Assembly: GCF_020217485.1 (NCBI RefSeq)
Contig: NZ_JAEKMI010000038.1
Span: 1 to 46,527, forward strand
From: Mycobacterium sp. WUMAC-067
GTDB taxonomy: Bacteria > Actinomycetota > Actinomycetes > Mycobacteriales > Mycobacteriaceae
Direction: 5' to 3'
Length of the DNA: 46,527 nucleotides
Made by a program: the position numbers and the translations under genes
Notes under the pieces: model-generated
What the model saw: the letters and a program-made list of their open reading frames with translations, nothing else
Database searches by the model: none
Told to the model about the DNA's origin: nothing
In this document: piece after piece, positions 16,437 through 25,126 of the stretch
Numbering within the stretch: position 1 is the stretch's first letter
How the letters are laid out: each line of letters starts with the position of its first letter

Positions 16437-17906
16437 ATGCTTCGACTGACCAGACGCACGTGGATCCAGTTGTCGATCCTGACGCTGGTGACCGTCGTCT
16501 CTTGTGGCGCAATGGCATTCAACTTCATGAAGCTGCCCGCCACATTGTTCGGGATCGGCGAATACAAGGTCACCGTGGACCTTCCGCAATCGGGTGGGCT
16601 CTACCAGACCTCGGTCGTCACCTACCGCGGCACCGATGTGGGGCAGGTCAAGTCGGTCGACGTCACCGCCACCGGAGTGCGCGCCGTGCTCGCCATGAGG
16701 TCAGGGGTCACAGTGCCCGCCGACGTCCAGGCGTCGGTGCACAGCCGCTCGGCCATCGGCGAGCAGTACATCGAGCTGACCCCGCAGCCCGGCAACGGCG
16801 GAGAACACGCCCGACCGCTGCAGGCCGGTGACGTCATCCCCGCGGGCCATGTCGACGTCCCCGTCGACATCGGGCGCCTGCTCGACATGACCAACCGTGC
16901 ACTGCAAGCGATTCCGCGCGACAACCTGCGCACCGTGATCGACGAGACGAACCGCGCGGTCGGCGGCCTTGGACCCGAATTGTCCCGCATCGTCGACGGA
17001 TCGACCGCGCTGGCCATCGCGGGAGGCCGGACCGTCGACCCGCTCGCCGCCCTCATCGATCAGTCGCCGGCGGTACTCGACTCCCAAGTCGAGACGTCGG
17101 GCGCGATCACCGCGTGGGCCCGCCACACCGCGGCCATCATGGCGCAGTTCAAGGCGCAGGACGCCGCGGTGCGAGACCTGCTAACGAACGGCGCGTCGGG
17201 CATCGAGGAAGGCCGCGCCCTCCTGGATCGGGTGACACCCGCGCTGCCAGTGCTTTTCGCCAACCTGGTGAGCCTCGGCGACATCGCCGTCGTCTACCGC
17301 CACGACATCGAGCAACTCCTGGTGCTGCTCCCGCAGGGCATCGCGGCCATGGCCGCGATCATCGTGCCGAGCTCCAACACCAAGCAGGAGTACCGCGGCG
17401 CCCAGCTGGACTTCAACCTCAACCTCAACCTGCCGCCCCCGTGCACGACGGGGTATCTGCCGCCGCAGCAGCGGCGCTCACCGGCCAGCGTCGACGCCCC
17501 GGACCGGCCGGCGGCCGACCTGTTCTGCCGGGTGCCCCAGGACTCGGAGTTCAATGTCCGTGGGGTGCGCAACATTCCGTGTGAGAGCAAGCCATGGAAA
17601 AGGGCGCCCACGGTCGAGCTATGCGACAGCGACGAGGAGTACGTGCCGCTCAACGACGGCTACAACTGGAAGGGGGACCCGAACGCCACGACCAGCGGTC
17701 AGGGCGTGCCGCTGTATCCCCCGGGGCAGGATTCGCGGCTGCCGGCTCCGCGGGCCACCGCGCCACCGCCCGCGCCGATAGCCGTGGCCACCTACGACCC
17801 GGCCACCGGCGACTACATCGGACCCGACGGGCGCCGCTACACCGAGTCGGACCTGGCCCACCCGCGCGCCAAGAGCTGGCAATCACTGCTCGTCCCGCAA
17901 CCCTGA
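16437..17906 (+). CDS. Mce family protein, F position
   Basis: The 489-residue product has an N-terminal anchor (LSILTLVTVVSCGAMAF), an MlaD/Mce domain (VDLPQSGGLYQTSVVTYRGTDVGQV) and helical middle part, then a long C-terminal region with several Cys and a Pro/Ala-rich end containing YDPATGDYIGPDGRRYTESD, typical of MceF. The ATG directly abuts the mceE stop (TGAATG). It completes the set of six Mce proteins, so the operon looks functional. Confidence 0.93.
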   Translation: MLRLTRRTWIQLSILTLVTVVSCGAMAFNFMKLPATLFGIGEYKVTVDLPQSGGLYQTSVVTYRGTDVGQVKSVDVTATGVRAVLAMRSGVTVPADVQASVHSRSAIGEQYIELTPQPGNGGEHARPLQAGDVIPAGHVDVPVDIGRLLDMTNRALQAIPRDNLRTVIDETNRAVGGLGPELSRIVDGSTALAIAGGRTVDPLAALIDQSPAVLDSQVETSGAITAWARHTAAIMAQFKAQDAAVRDLLTNGASGIEEGRALLDRVTPALPVLFANLVSLGDIAVVYRHDIEQLLVLLPQGIAAMAAIIVPSSNTKQEYRGAQLDFNLNLNLPPPCTTGYLPPQQRRSPASVDAPDRPAADLFCRVPQDSEFNVRGVRNIPCESKPWKRAPTVELCDSDEEYVPLNDGYNWKGDPNATTSGQGVPLYPPGQDSRLPAPRATAPPPAPIAVATYDPATGDYIGPDGRRYTESDLAHPRAKSWQSLLVPQP

Positions 17907-17923
17907 GAGTTCGAAGGAGCACG

Positions 17924-18565
17924 ATGACACACGACAACGACGCGGCGACCGAGGTCGCCGAACGCCCCGGCCCGACCGAGGCCGAGGAGCGCATCGCCGA
18001 ACCGGGCCACGACCCCGGCGAAAGCCGCCCACGAGGCAGGTTCACCCGCTGGCGCGAACGCGTTCAGCAGCAGCGGTTTTCGGCCGTCGTAACCGCCTTG
18101 GTCGCCGGCGGTCTCATCGTCGCGACACTGGCCGGCCTGAGCGGTTGGCTCGGCTACCGCGCCTACCAGCAGCATGACGCCCAGGCCCGCCGCAACCTGT
18201 ACGTTGCGACCGCCCGTCAGGGCGCGGTGAACCTCACCACGATCAACTACACCCAGGTCGACACCGACGTGCAGCGCATCCTCGATTCGGCCACCGGCGC
18301 ATTCCGGGATGACTTCGAACAGCGGTCCAAACCGTTCATGGAGGTCGTGAAGGCGGCACAGTCGAAATCCGAAGGCACCGTGACCGATGCGGGCCTGGAA
18401 TCCCAAAGCGATGACTCGGCCCAGGTGCTGGTGGCGGTTGCGGTGAAGTCGCGCACGGCCGGCGGCGAGGAGGCGCCGCGGGAATGGCGGATGCGCATCG
18501 AGGTCCGATCGGTCGGCCCGGACGCCTCTGACGCCAAGGTCTCCAACGTGGTGTTCGTGCCATGA
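17924..18565 (+). CDS. Mce-associated membrane protein 1
   Basis: Mce-associated (Mas) proteins follow most mce operons and may stabilise the complex. This 213-residue protein has a charged cytosolic N terminus of about 55 residues, one membrane helix (VVTALVAGGLIVATLAGLSG) and an extracytoplasmic domain starting LYVATARQGAVNLTTINY, which resembles the NTF2-like fold of the family. ATG at 17924 is preceded by GAAGGAG, the strongest Shine-Dalgarno in the operon; the frame stays open upstream but that part overlaps mceF. It overlaps the next gene by ATGA. Confidence 0.9.
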   Translation: MTHDNDAATEVAERPGPTEAEERIAEPGHDPGESRPRGRFTRWRERVQQQRFSAVVTALVAGGLIVATLAGLSGWLGYRAYQQHDAQARRNLYVATARQGAVNLTTINYTQVDTDVQRILDSATGAFRDDFEQRSKPFMEVVKAAQSKSEGTVTDAGLESQSDDSAQVLVAVAVKSRTAGGEEAPREWRMRIEVRSVGPDASDAKVSNVVFVP

Positions 18566-19146
18566 CCACGGTGAGCGAGGATGTGAAAGCCGCTGCGGCC
18601 GAGGCGGAACCGGGCATCGACGATGCCGAGACCACCCCGACGCCCACACGAGACAGGCGCCCGACCGCCTGGTCGCGGATCGTCGCCTACGGGATCCTGC
18701 CGGGGTTGGCGTTGGTGCTGGCACTGGGCGCGGGTTACCTCAGGTGGTGGGCGGGGTCGTCCGCCGACCTGGCCGCGGTGCGCGCCGAATCGGTGCAGGC
18801 CGCCCGCGACGACGCGGTCGCGTTGTTGTCCTATCGCGCCGACTCGGTGGACAAGGATCTCGCCGCGGCACGCGAGCGGCTGACCGGTGAGTTCAAGGAT
18901 GCCTACGCGGAGCTCACCCGGCAGGTCGTCATTCCCGGCGCGAAGGAGAAGCGCATCTCGTCGGCGGCGAAAGCCAATGCCGCGGCGTCGGTTTCGGTGA
19001 CCGCGAACCACGCCGTGGCGCTGGTGTTCGTCGACCAAACCGTCACCATCGGCGACGGTGCCCCCACCGACACCCAGCCCGTCGTTCGGATGACACTGGA
19101 CAAGGTCAACGGCCGATGGCTGGTTTCGCGCTTCGACCCCGTGTGA
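18562..19146 (+). CDS. Mce-associated membrane protein 2
   Basis: The 194-residue product repeats the layout of the previous gene: acidic N terminus (about 35 residues), a membrane helix around residues 42-64 (ILPGLALVLALGAGYL) and an extracytoplasmic part with the NTF2-like pattern AVALVFVDQTVTIGDG and a C terminus VNGRWLVSRFDPV that is common in Mas proteins. ATGA overlap with the first Mas gene implies coupled translation. Pairs of Mas proteins are usual after mce operons. Confidence 0.9.
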   Translation: MTTVSEDVKAAAAEAEPGIDDAETTPTPTRDRRPTAWSRIVAYGILPGLALVLALGAGYLRWWAGSSADLAAVRAESVQAARDDAVALLSYRADSVDKDLAAARERLTGEFKDAYAELTRQVVIPGAKEKRISSAAKANAAASVSVTANHAVALVFVDQTVTIGDGAPTDTQPVVRMTLDKVNGRWLVSRFDPV

Positions 19147-19159
19147 TCCGAGAAAGCAC

Positions 19160-19666
19160 ATGTCCGTGCCGATTCGCTGCCCAGGCAGCGCGCTGTCCGC
19201 CGCCGTCCTTCTCGCCGGGGCCTCAACGTTGTTGGCCCCGGCCGTGCACGCCGACAACAAGCGACTCAACAGCGCGGTAGTCTCCGCCGTCTACACGCTG
19301 CAGCATCAGGCGGGCTGCACGAACGACGTCGTCAGGAACAACGCGCTTACCCTGGCCGCCGAATGGCATGCCGAAGACATGATCAACAACCGAAACATCA
19401 ACGACGACACCGGCTCCGACGGATCGACGCCGCAGGACCGCGCCAATGCCGCGGGCTTCCGCGGCAGGGCGGCCGAGACGGTGGCCACCAACCCGGCCAT
19501 CGCGATCAGCAGCCTCGAACTGGTCAACCAGTGGTACTACAACCCCGACGACATGGCGATCATCCGCGACTGCGCCAACACCGCGATCGGGGTGTGGTCG
19601 GCCAACAGTGTGGACCGCACCGTGGTGGTGGCGGTGTACGGGCAGCCGGATCCGCCCACGCGGTAG
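19160..19666 (+). CDS. Secreted CAP-domain (SCP/PR-1-like) protein
   Basis: The 168-residue precursor has a signal peptide cleaved probably after APAVHA (residue 31). The mature part is a CAP domain: LAAEWHAEDM, DDTGSDGSTPQDRANAAGFRG, AAETVATNP and DCANTAIGVWS, ending RTVVVAVYGQ. The first CAP His is present, but the second His normally seen before TGSDGS is replaced by Asp (DDTGSDGS), so metal binding may be altered. It starts 13 nt after the second Mas gene behind a GAGAAAG and is probably the last gene of the mce operon. CAP proteins in other organisms bind sterols or lipids, which would suit an Mce locus, but that is inference. Confidence 0.85.
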   Translation: MSVPIRCPGSALSAAVLLAGASTLLAPAVHADNKRLNSAVVSAVYTLQHQAGCTNDVVRNNALTLAAEWHAEDMINNRNINDDTGSDGSTPQDRANAAGFRGRAAETVATNPAIAISSLELVNQWYYNPDDMAIIRDCANTAIGVWSANSVDRTVVVAVYGQPDPPTR

Positions 19667-19679
19667 GCGCCGCGAGCGT

Positions 19680-19830
19680 TCAGGTGACCCGCAGCGTCTC
19701 CGCGCCGTCCTGCCCTGCGGCGATCTCGCAGACGCACAAGCGCCTGCGCATCAGGTGTTGCGCATAGACCTTGTCGCGCTGATCACGCGAGAACGCGAAG
19801 TCCAGGTTGACGGGCAGCCCCGCCCAATCC
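19680..19830 (-). pseudogene. Decayed fragment of a CysJ-like reductase C-terminal domain
   Basis: On the minus strand the frame encodes NLDFAFSRDQRDKVYAQHLM, clearly related to ELDLAFSRDQQHKIYVQHLM in the intact fusion gene 0.5 kb away (DNA blocks 19745-19806 and 20244-20305). After HLMRRR the fragment jumps to LCVCEIAAG, matching the intact LYVCGTA with about a dozen codons missing. The rest of the reductase is absent on both sides. It is therefore a remnant of a duplicated or related reductase. The frame happens to stay open to 19925 without family resemblance. 19831-20043 shows nothing else I can support. Confidence 0.6.
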
Positions 19831-20043
19831 ACCCGCTCCTCCGCCACGCCGACGTGTCGCAGGCGGCACCGCAACGGGCAGCCGTTCTTGATGACCCGAT
19901 CGGGTCCATCAGACTCCCGAGCCATATGGCGACCCCTTCAGGTGCGCGACCTTATGACTGCATCGTGCGACTCGGATGTTTCATCGGCGGATGCGCGATG
20001 TTTCCGCCGTATTACAAGTTCGACGTCAGCGGGGGAATCGGCG

Positions 20044-23000
20044 CTAGTAGACGTCGCGGTGGTAGCGCTTGTCGGCGCTCAGCGCCTGGACGTACGCCTG
20101 CGCCGCGTCCGGGTCGAGGTTGCCGAATTCGGCCGCGATGTCGCAGAGCGCGCGGTCGACGTCCTTGGCCATGGGGTCGGCGGTACCGCAGACGTACAGC
20201 TGAGCGCCGTCCTGCAACCAGCTCCACAGCTGCGCCCCGCGGTTGCGCATCAGGTGCTGCACGTAGATCTTGTGCTGCTGGTCCCGGGAGAACGCGAGGT
20301 CCAACTCGGTGAGAAAGCCGTCGTCGCGCATCTGCTCGAGTTCGTCGCGGTAGTAGTAGTCGGTGGCGGCGTGCTGCTCGCCGAAGAACAGCCAGTTGGG
20401 TCCGTTGTGGCCGAGCGCGCGCCGCTCCTGCAGAAAGCCGCGGAAGGGCGCGATGCCGGTGCCCGGACCGATCATGATCATGGGCGTGTCCGGGTCGCTC
20501 GGCGGGCGGAAATTGCTTGACGCCTGCAGATAGACAGCAACTCGATCGCCGGGGGAGCGGTCGGCGAGGTAGGTGGAACACACCCCGCGGCGTGGGACAC
20601 CCTGGAAGTTGTAGCGCACCGGTGAGACGGTCAGGTGAACCTCGCCCGGGCACTCTTTGGGGCTCGACGAGATCGAATACAGCCGCGGCTGAAGGCGTTT
20701 GAGCACCCGCAGCCACTCGTGCGCGGACGCGATGACCGGCAGCTGCGCCAGCAGGTCGATGGACTGGCGCCCCCACGACCAATCCGCGAGCGCCCGCTTG
20801 TTTTCCGGCTTCAGCAGCTCCGCGAGTGTCGCATCGCCCGTGCGCTCCTGCACGAACCGCACCAGGTCCCGGCTGATGTGGGCGATCTCGATGCGCTCGG
20901 TGAGCGCGGAGCGCAACGACATCAGCCCGTGCTCGCCGACCTCGACCGGGGTCTGTCCGTCGAGCCCGGTGACGGACAGCCATTCGTCGACCAGCTGGTC
21001 GCTGTTGCGCGGCCACACCCCCAGCGCGTCACCGGCCTCGTAGGTCACGGTTTCTTCCGGCAGGCTGAAGACCAAGTGCCGCACGTCTTTTGCCGACTCC
21101 GGCTGGCTCAACATGGTGTTGCGGACCATGCCGGTGATCAGCGGATGCTTCTTGCTGTACGCGGTTGCTGCGGGCGGATTCGGGCGCGAGCGCGCCGCCA
21201 TCGCGGAGGCGCGGGCCGGCGCCGCCGCCCTGCCGTCGCTGCCGACGGAGGTGGGTGTCCGGGTCAGCGCGTCGATGACGTCGCCCAGCCACTTGGCCGC
21301 GGAGTCGTCGTAGTCGGGTTCGCAGTCGACCCGGCCGGCGAGGCGGGTCGCGCCGAGCTCGGCGAGACGCGCGTCCAAATTGCGTCCGTGGCCACAGAAA
21401 TCGTCGTAATTGGAGTCACCCAGCGCGAGCACGGCGTAGCGGGTATCGGTGAATCGCGGCGCGCTCTCGGACGTCAGCGCCCGCCACAGGCCGGCACCGT
21501 TGTCGGGCGCATCGCCGTCACCGGTCGTGCTCGTGATGAGCAACAGCTCCCGCGTCGTCGCCAGCTTGGCCGGCGGGAAGTCGTCCATGCTGTGCAAAGA
21601 GACCGGCAGCTTGGCGTCGCCCAGTTGTGCGGCGATGTCGGCGGCGAGCTCCTCCGCGGTCCCGGTCTGCGACGCCCACAGCACCACGATGGGGGCACGC
21701 TCGGGCGCGGGTTGAGGATCGGCCGGCGCGACGGGCGGTTGCTCGGCGGCCGCCATCGGAGGGGACGCCACGGGCAATGCCACCGGCTGGGGCCCGTCGA
21801 TACGCGAGAACAAGCCCGCCAGTAGGCCATCCACCCACAGCCGCGTGCCGGAATCGAACGGCGCGCTCGGCGGCAGCGTGGGTACCCCCGCGGTGCGGCG
21901 GCCGGCGTCCGAGCGCAGGCCGGTCAGCATCCCGGCAAGGTAGGCGCGGCCGAGCTCGTTGAATTCCGGCTTGGGCAGCGTTGCCACACCGAGCAGTTCG
22001 CCGAGGGCGTCGACTTGGGTCATGCTGATCTCTCGTACCTGCGCGGCCGCGGGTTGCGGGGTGTCGGTGATCGCCGTTGTCGCGGCGCCCGAATCGGGTT
22101 GGGAGACGCTGACCTTCGTCAAGGTGACGGCGCACGCCTTGAACTCGGGTTGGTTGGAGATCGGGTCGACGGCATCGTTGGTGACGGCGTTGATCGACAG
22201 GTATTCGCCGAAGGCGTCGTTCCAGTGGAACGGCGCGAAGCAGTTGCCGGGGCGTACCCGGTCGCTGACGAGTGCGGGCAGCACGGCGCGGCCGCGGCGA
22301 GAAGCGATTTCGATCGGATCCCCGTCGGCAATATCAAGCCGGGCGGCGTCGCCGGGGTGGATCTCGACGAACGGCCCCGGGTTGAGCTTGTTGAGCTTGG
22401 CCACCTTGCCCGTCTTGGTCATGGTGTGCCATTGGTGCGGCAGGCGCCCGGTGTTCAGCAGGAACGGGTAGTCGTCGTCCGGCATTTCCTCGGGCGGCAG
22501 GTGCGGGCGGGCGAAGAACGCGGCACGGCCGGTGGGTGTCGGGAAGGCCAGCCGCGGCACACTGCCGTCGTCGCGGATCAACTGCGTTTGGCTGACACCG
22601 TCGTTCAGATAGCGGATCGGGTTGCGGTCGCCGTCGCTCTGCGGTGCGCACGGCCACTGCACCGGACTCTGACGCAGCCGCTCGTAGCTCACCCCGCGCA
22701 GGTCGTAACCGGTCTTCGGGTTGGAAAACCGCTTGATTTCCTCGAAGACTTCCTCGGCGGAGTCGTAACTGAACGCCTCCGAAAAGCCCATCTCGCAGGC
22801 GATCCGGGCGATGATCCGCCAGTCCGGCATCGCGGGGGCCGGAGCGGGAACCGCCGGCTGGAACAGCGTCATGTTGCGCTCGGAATTGACCATCACCCCC
22901 TCGGACTCCGTCCACAGGGCCGCCGGCAGCAGCACGTCGGCGTATTCGTTGGTCTCGGTCTCGAGGAACGCGTCCTGGGCCATCACCAATTCGGCGCGCT

Positions 23001-24294
23001 CCAGCCCGGCCAGCACCGTCTTGCGATTGGCCACGGAGGCAACGGGATTGGTGCAGATGATCCAGCAGGCCTTGATCTGTCCGCCGGCCATCCGGGAGAA
23101 CATGTCGACGGTGCCGGTGCCGACCTCGGTGCGCAGCGTTCCGCGGGGGATGCCCCACAGGTCTTCGACGAACTCGCGGTCGTCGGCCGAGGCCACCGAC
23201 CGCTGCCCCGGCAGACCCGGTCCCATGTAACCCATCTCGCGGCCGCCCATCGCGTTGGGCTGGCCGGTGAGGGAGAAGGGCCCGCTGCCGGGCCTGCAGA
23301 TGGCCCCGGTGGCCAGATGCAGGTTGCAGATGGCGTTGGTGTTCCAGGTGCCGTGGGTGCTCTGGTTGAGACCCATCGTCCAGCAGCTCACGAAATTGTC
23401 GGCCTCGCCGATCATCTGGGCCGCTGCGCGGATGTCGCCCTCGGGGATGCCGGTTATTTCGCTGACCTTGTCGGGGGTGTACTGCTCCAGGAAGCTGGGC
23501 ATCACCTCCCAGCCCTCGGTGAACTCGGCGATGAATTCTGGGTCGGTGTGGCCGTTCTCGACGATCAGGTGCAGCAGGCCGTTGAGCAGCGCCAGATCCG
23601 TCCCCGGGGCGACCTGCAGGAAAAGGTCCGCCTTGTCGGCGGTGGCGGTGCGGCGCGGGTCGACGACGATCAGTTTTGCGCCGGCCTTGACGCGGTCCAT
23701 CATGCGCAGGAACAGGATCGGGTGGCAGTCGGCCATGTTGGCGCCGATGACGAAGAAGACGTCGGCGTGTTCGAAGTCCTGATACGAACCGGGTGGCCCG
23801 TCGGCGCCCAGCGAGAGCTTGTAGCCGGAACCCGCGCTGGCCATACACAGTCGCGAGTTCGACTCGATCTGGTTGGTGCCGATGAAGCCCTTGGTCAGCT
23901 TGTTCGCCAGGTACTGCGCCTCGATGGACATCTGACCGGACACGTACATCGCGAACGCGTCGGGGCCGTGTTCGTCGATGATCGCCCGTAACCGCCTCGC
24001 GCACTGGGTGATCGCATCGTGCATCTCGACGGGCTCCAGCGGTTCGCCGCGATCGGCGCGCGCGTACGCCGAGTCCATGCGGCCCGGCGCGCCGAGCATG
24101 TCCGCGGTGGTGGCACCCTTGGTGCACAGCCGCCCGAAGTTCGCCGGATGTTCTTTGTTGCCAACCGACTTCGTGACGTGACCGCGACCCGTTTCCGGAT
24201 TCGTTGTGATCTGCAACACCATGCCGCAGCCGACGCCGCAGTACGCGCACATGGTGTTCACGGCGTTCTGCTGCGCCATGGACTCCGTGGTCAC
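20044..24294 (-). CDS. Assimilatory nitrate reductase fused to CysJ-like flavoprotein
   Basis: This 1416-residue protein joins a molybdopterin nitrate reductase to a sulfite-reductase-flavoprotein (CysJ) module, so NADPH electrons can pass FAD-FMN-Fe4S4-Mo in one chain and reduce nitrate to nitrite. Residues 1-730 are the Mo part, with the cluster Cys at 16, 19, 23 and 57 (CAYCGVGC and RLCTKG) and a dinucleotide-binding end. A Pro/Ala linker precedes a flavodoxin domain near 868-1005 (VVLWASQTGTAEE, LALGDSNYDDF), then FAD-binding RLYSISSSPK (about 1201), NADP-binding IGPGTGIAPFRGF (about 1270) and the CysJ-type end RYHRDVY. I chose GTG at 24294 after GAAAGGGA; the frame runs open to 24414 but that stretch contains a regulatory-looking site. 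No nitrite reductase or nitrate transporter is adjacent. Confidence 0.92.
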   Translation of the reverse strand: MTTESMAQQNAVNTMCAYCGVGCGMVLQITTNPETGRGHVTKSVGNKEHPANFGRLCTKGATTADMLGAPGRMDSAYARADRGEPLEPVEMHDAITQCARRLRAIIDEHGPDAFAMYVSGQMSIEAQYLANKLTKGFIGTNQIESNSRLCMASAGSGYKLSLGADGPPGSYQDFEHADVFFVIGANMADCHPILFLRMMDRVKAGAKLIVVDPRRTATADKADLFLQVAPGTDLALLNGLLHLIVENGHTDPEFIAEFTEGWEVMPSFLEQYTPDKVSEITGIPEGDIRAAAQMIGEADNFVSCWTMGLNQSTHGTWNTNAICNLHLATGAICRPGSGPFSLTGQPNAMGGREMGYMGPGLPGQRSVASADDREFVEDLWGIPRGTLRTEVGTGTVDMFSRMAGGQIKACWIICTNPVASVANRKTVLAGLERAELVMAQDAFLETETNEYADVLLPAALWTESEGVMVNSERNMTLFQPAVPAPAPAMPDWRIIARIACEMGFSEAFSYDSAEEVFEEIKRFSNPKTGYDLRGVSYERLRQSPVQWPCAPQSDGDRNPIRYLNDGVSQTQLIRDDGSVPRLAFPTPTGRAAFFARPHLPPEEMPDDDYPFLLNTGRLPHQWHTMTKTGKVAKLNKLNPGPFVEIHPGDAARLDIADGDPIEIASRRGRAVLPALVSDRVRPGNCFAPFHWNDAFGEYLSINAVTNDAVDPISNQPEFKACAVTLTKVSVSQPDSGAATTAITDTPQPAAAQVREISMTQVDALGELLGVATLPKPEFNELGRAYLAGMLTGLRSDAGRRTAGVPTLPPSAPFDSGTRLWVDGLLAGLFSRIDGPQPVALPVASPPMAAAEQPPVAPADPQPAPERAPIVVLWASQTGTAEELAADIAAQLGDAKLPVSLHSMDDFPPAKLATTRELLLITSTTGDGDAPDNGAGLWRALTSESAPRFTDTRYAVLALGDSNYDDFCGHGRNLDARLAELGATRLAGRVDCEPDYDDSAAKWLGDVIDALTRTPTSVGSDGRAAAPARASAMAARSRPNPPAATAYSKKHPLITGMVRNTMLSQPESAKDVRHLVFSLPEETVTYEAGDALGVWPRNSDQLVDEWLSVTGLDGQTPVEVGEHGLMSLRSALTERIEIAHISRDLVRFVQERTGDATLAELLKPENKRALADWSWGRQSIDLLAQLPVIASAHEWLRVLKRLQPRLYSISSSPKECPGEVHLTVSPVRYNFQGVPRRGVCSTYLADRSPGDRVAVYLQASSNFRPPSDPDTPMIMIGPGTGIAPFRGFLQERRALGHNGPNWLFFGEQHAATDYYYRDELEQMRDDGFLTELDLAFSRDQQHKIYVQHLMRNRGAQLWSWLQDGAQLYVCGTADPMAKDVDRALCDIAAEFGNLDPDAAQAYVQALSADKRYHRDVY

Positions 24295-24385
24295 GCTTGC
24301 GTCCCTTTCGTCGAATGCGTACGGGTTAGCTCCGTATCGCGTGAGTTCATTGTGGAGCAGGCGTGTTTCGGCACCGCTCCCCGAA

Positions 24386-24401
24386 ATTTCCCCCCGTTTA
24401 C
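24386..24401 (-). promoter_or_regulatory. Possible GlnR-type half box upstream of nitrate reductase
   Basis: On the minus strand GTAAA-N6-GAAAT lies about 95 nt upstream of the chosen GTG. It resembles one unit of the actinobacterial GlnR box (GTnAC-N6-GAAAC) with two mismatches. GlnR is the known activator of nitrate assimilation in mycobacteria. A second clear unit is missing. The rest of the 300-bp spacer 24295-24594 holds no gene I can support. Confidence 0.3.
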
Positions 24402-24582
24402 TTTTTTCTCTCAACGGCCGACACGCCGGTGTGAAATCGCCGGGGGAATTCGCGGCGGGGGATCGCGTTATCGCAGGTCACCATTGACCGTTCGCCCCGC
24501 CCGAGGTTACGTCGCGCGCCCCGCGCGACGCTTGTCAGAACGGGCTTTCCGACCAAACCAACGGAACATTCACAGTCTTCGC

Positions 24583-24588
24583 TAAGCT
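24583..24588 (+). promoter_or_regulatory. -10 box (TAAGCT) for leaderless lipoprotein gene
   Basis: TAAGCT is separated by exactly 6 nt from the GTG at 24595 and no Shine-Dalgarno is present, which predicts a transcript starting on the start codon. Confidence 0.6.
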
Positions 24589-24594
24589 CACCGC

Positions 24595-25077
24595 GTGCGT
24601 CCGCTCATTGTGATCCTGCTGGTTTTGCTGGCCTCCGGTTGCGGCGCGAAGCCGGCGGCGCCACCGCAGGCCAAACCCGACACCTGCAAGGCTTCCGACG
24701 GGCCGACCGCCGACACCGTGCGGCAGGCGATCACCGCGGTCCCCATCGCGATCCCCGGCACGATCTGGGTTGAAATCGGGCGCGGCCATACCCGCAACTG
24801 CCGGTTGTCGTGGGTGCAGATCATCCCGACGATCGCCAGCGAGTCGACTCCCCAGCAGCTGCTCTTCTTCGACCACAACCGGTCGCTCGGGACCGCCACG
24901 CCGAACCCAAAGCCGTACATCACCGTGCTGCCGCCCTCGGATGACACCGTGACCGTTCAGTACCAGTGGCAGAAGGGAAATGATCAGCTGTGCTGTCCCA
25001 GCGGGATCGGGACGGTGAAGTTCCGGATCGGCCCGGACGGCAAGCTGCAAACCGTCGGCACGGTCCCGAACCAATAG
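24595..25077 (+). CDS. LppP/LprE-family lipoprotein
   Basis: The 160-residue precursor has a short hydrophobic signal and the lipobox ASGC with the lipidated Cys at residue 16. The mature protein has the pattern of the mycobacterial LppP/LprE family (PF14041): a Cys near residue 31, RNCRLSWVQ, SESTPQQLLFFDHNRSLGTATP and VTVQYQWQKGNDQLCCPSG. Function is unknown; it should face the cell-wall space. It starts with GTG and appears leaderless. It is divergent from the nitrate reductase and convergent with the acyl-CoA dehydrogenase. Confidence 0.88.
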   Translation: MRPLIVILLVLLASGCGAKPAAPPQAKPDTCKASDGPTADTVRQAITAVPIAIPGTIWVEIGRGHTRNCRLSWVQIIPTIASESTPQQLLFFDHNRSLGTATPNPKPYITVLPPSDDTVTVQYQWQKGNDQLCCPSGIGTVKFRIGPDGKLQTVGTVPNQ

Positions 25078-25126
25078 CCCGTCACGCCAACGAATTCGAC
25101 GACGCTTACCGGTTTCGTCCCGCCCG

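Noticed and set aside
19680..19925. Treating the 81-codon frame as an intact small gene
   Set aside because: Only its C-terminal part resembles a protein domain and that part carries an internal deletion; it has no ribosome site, so it is listed as a remnant.
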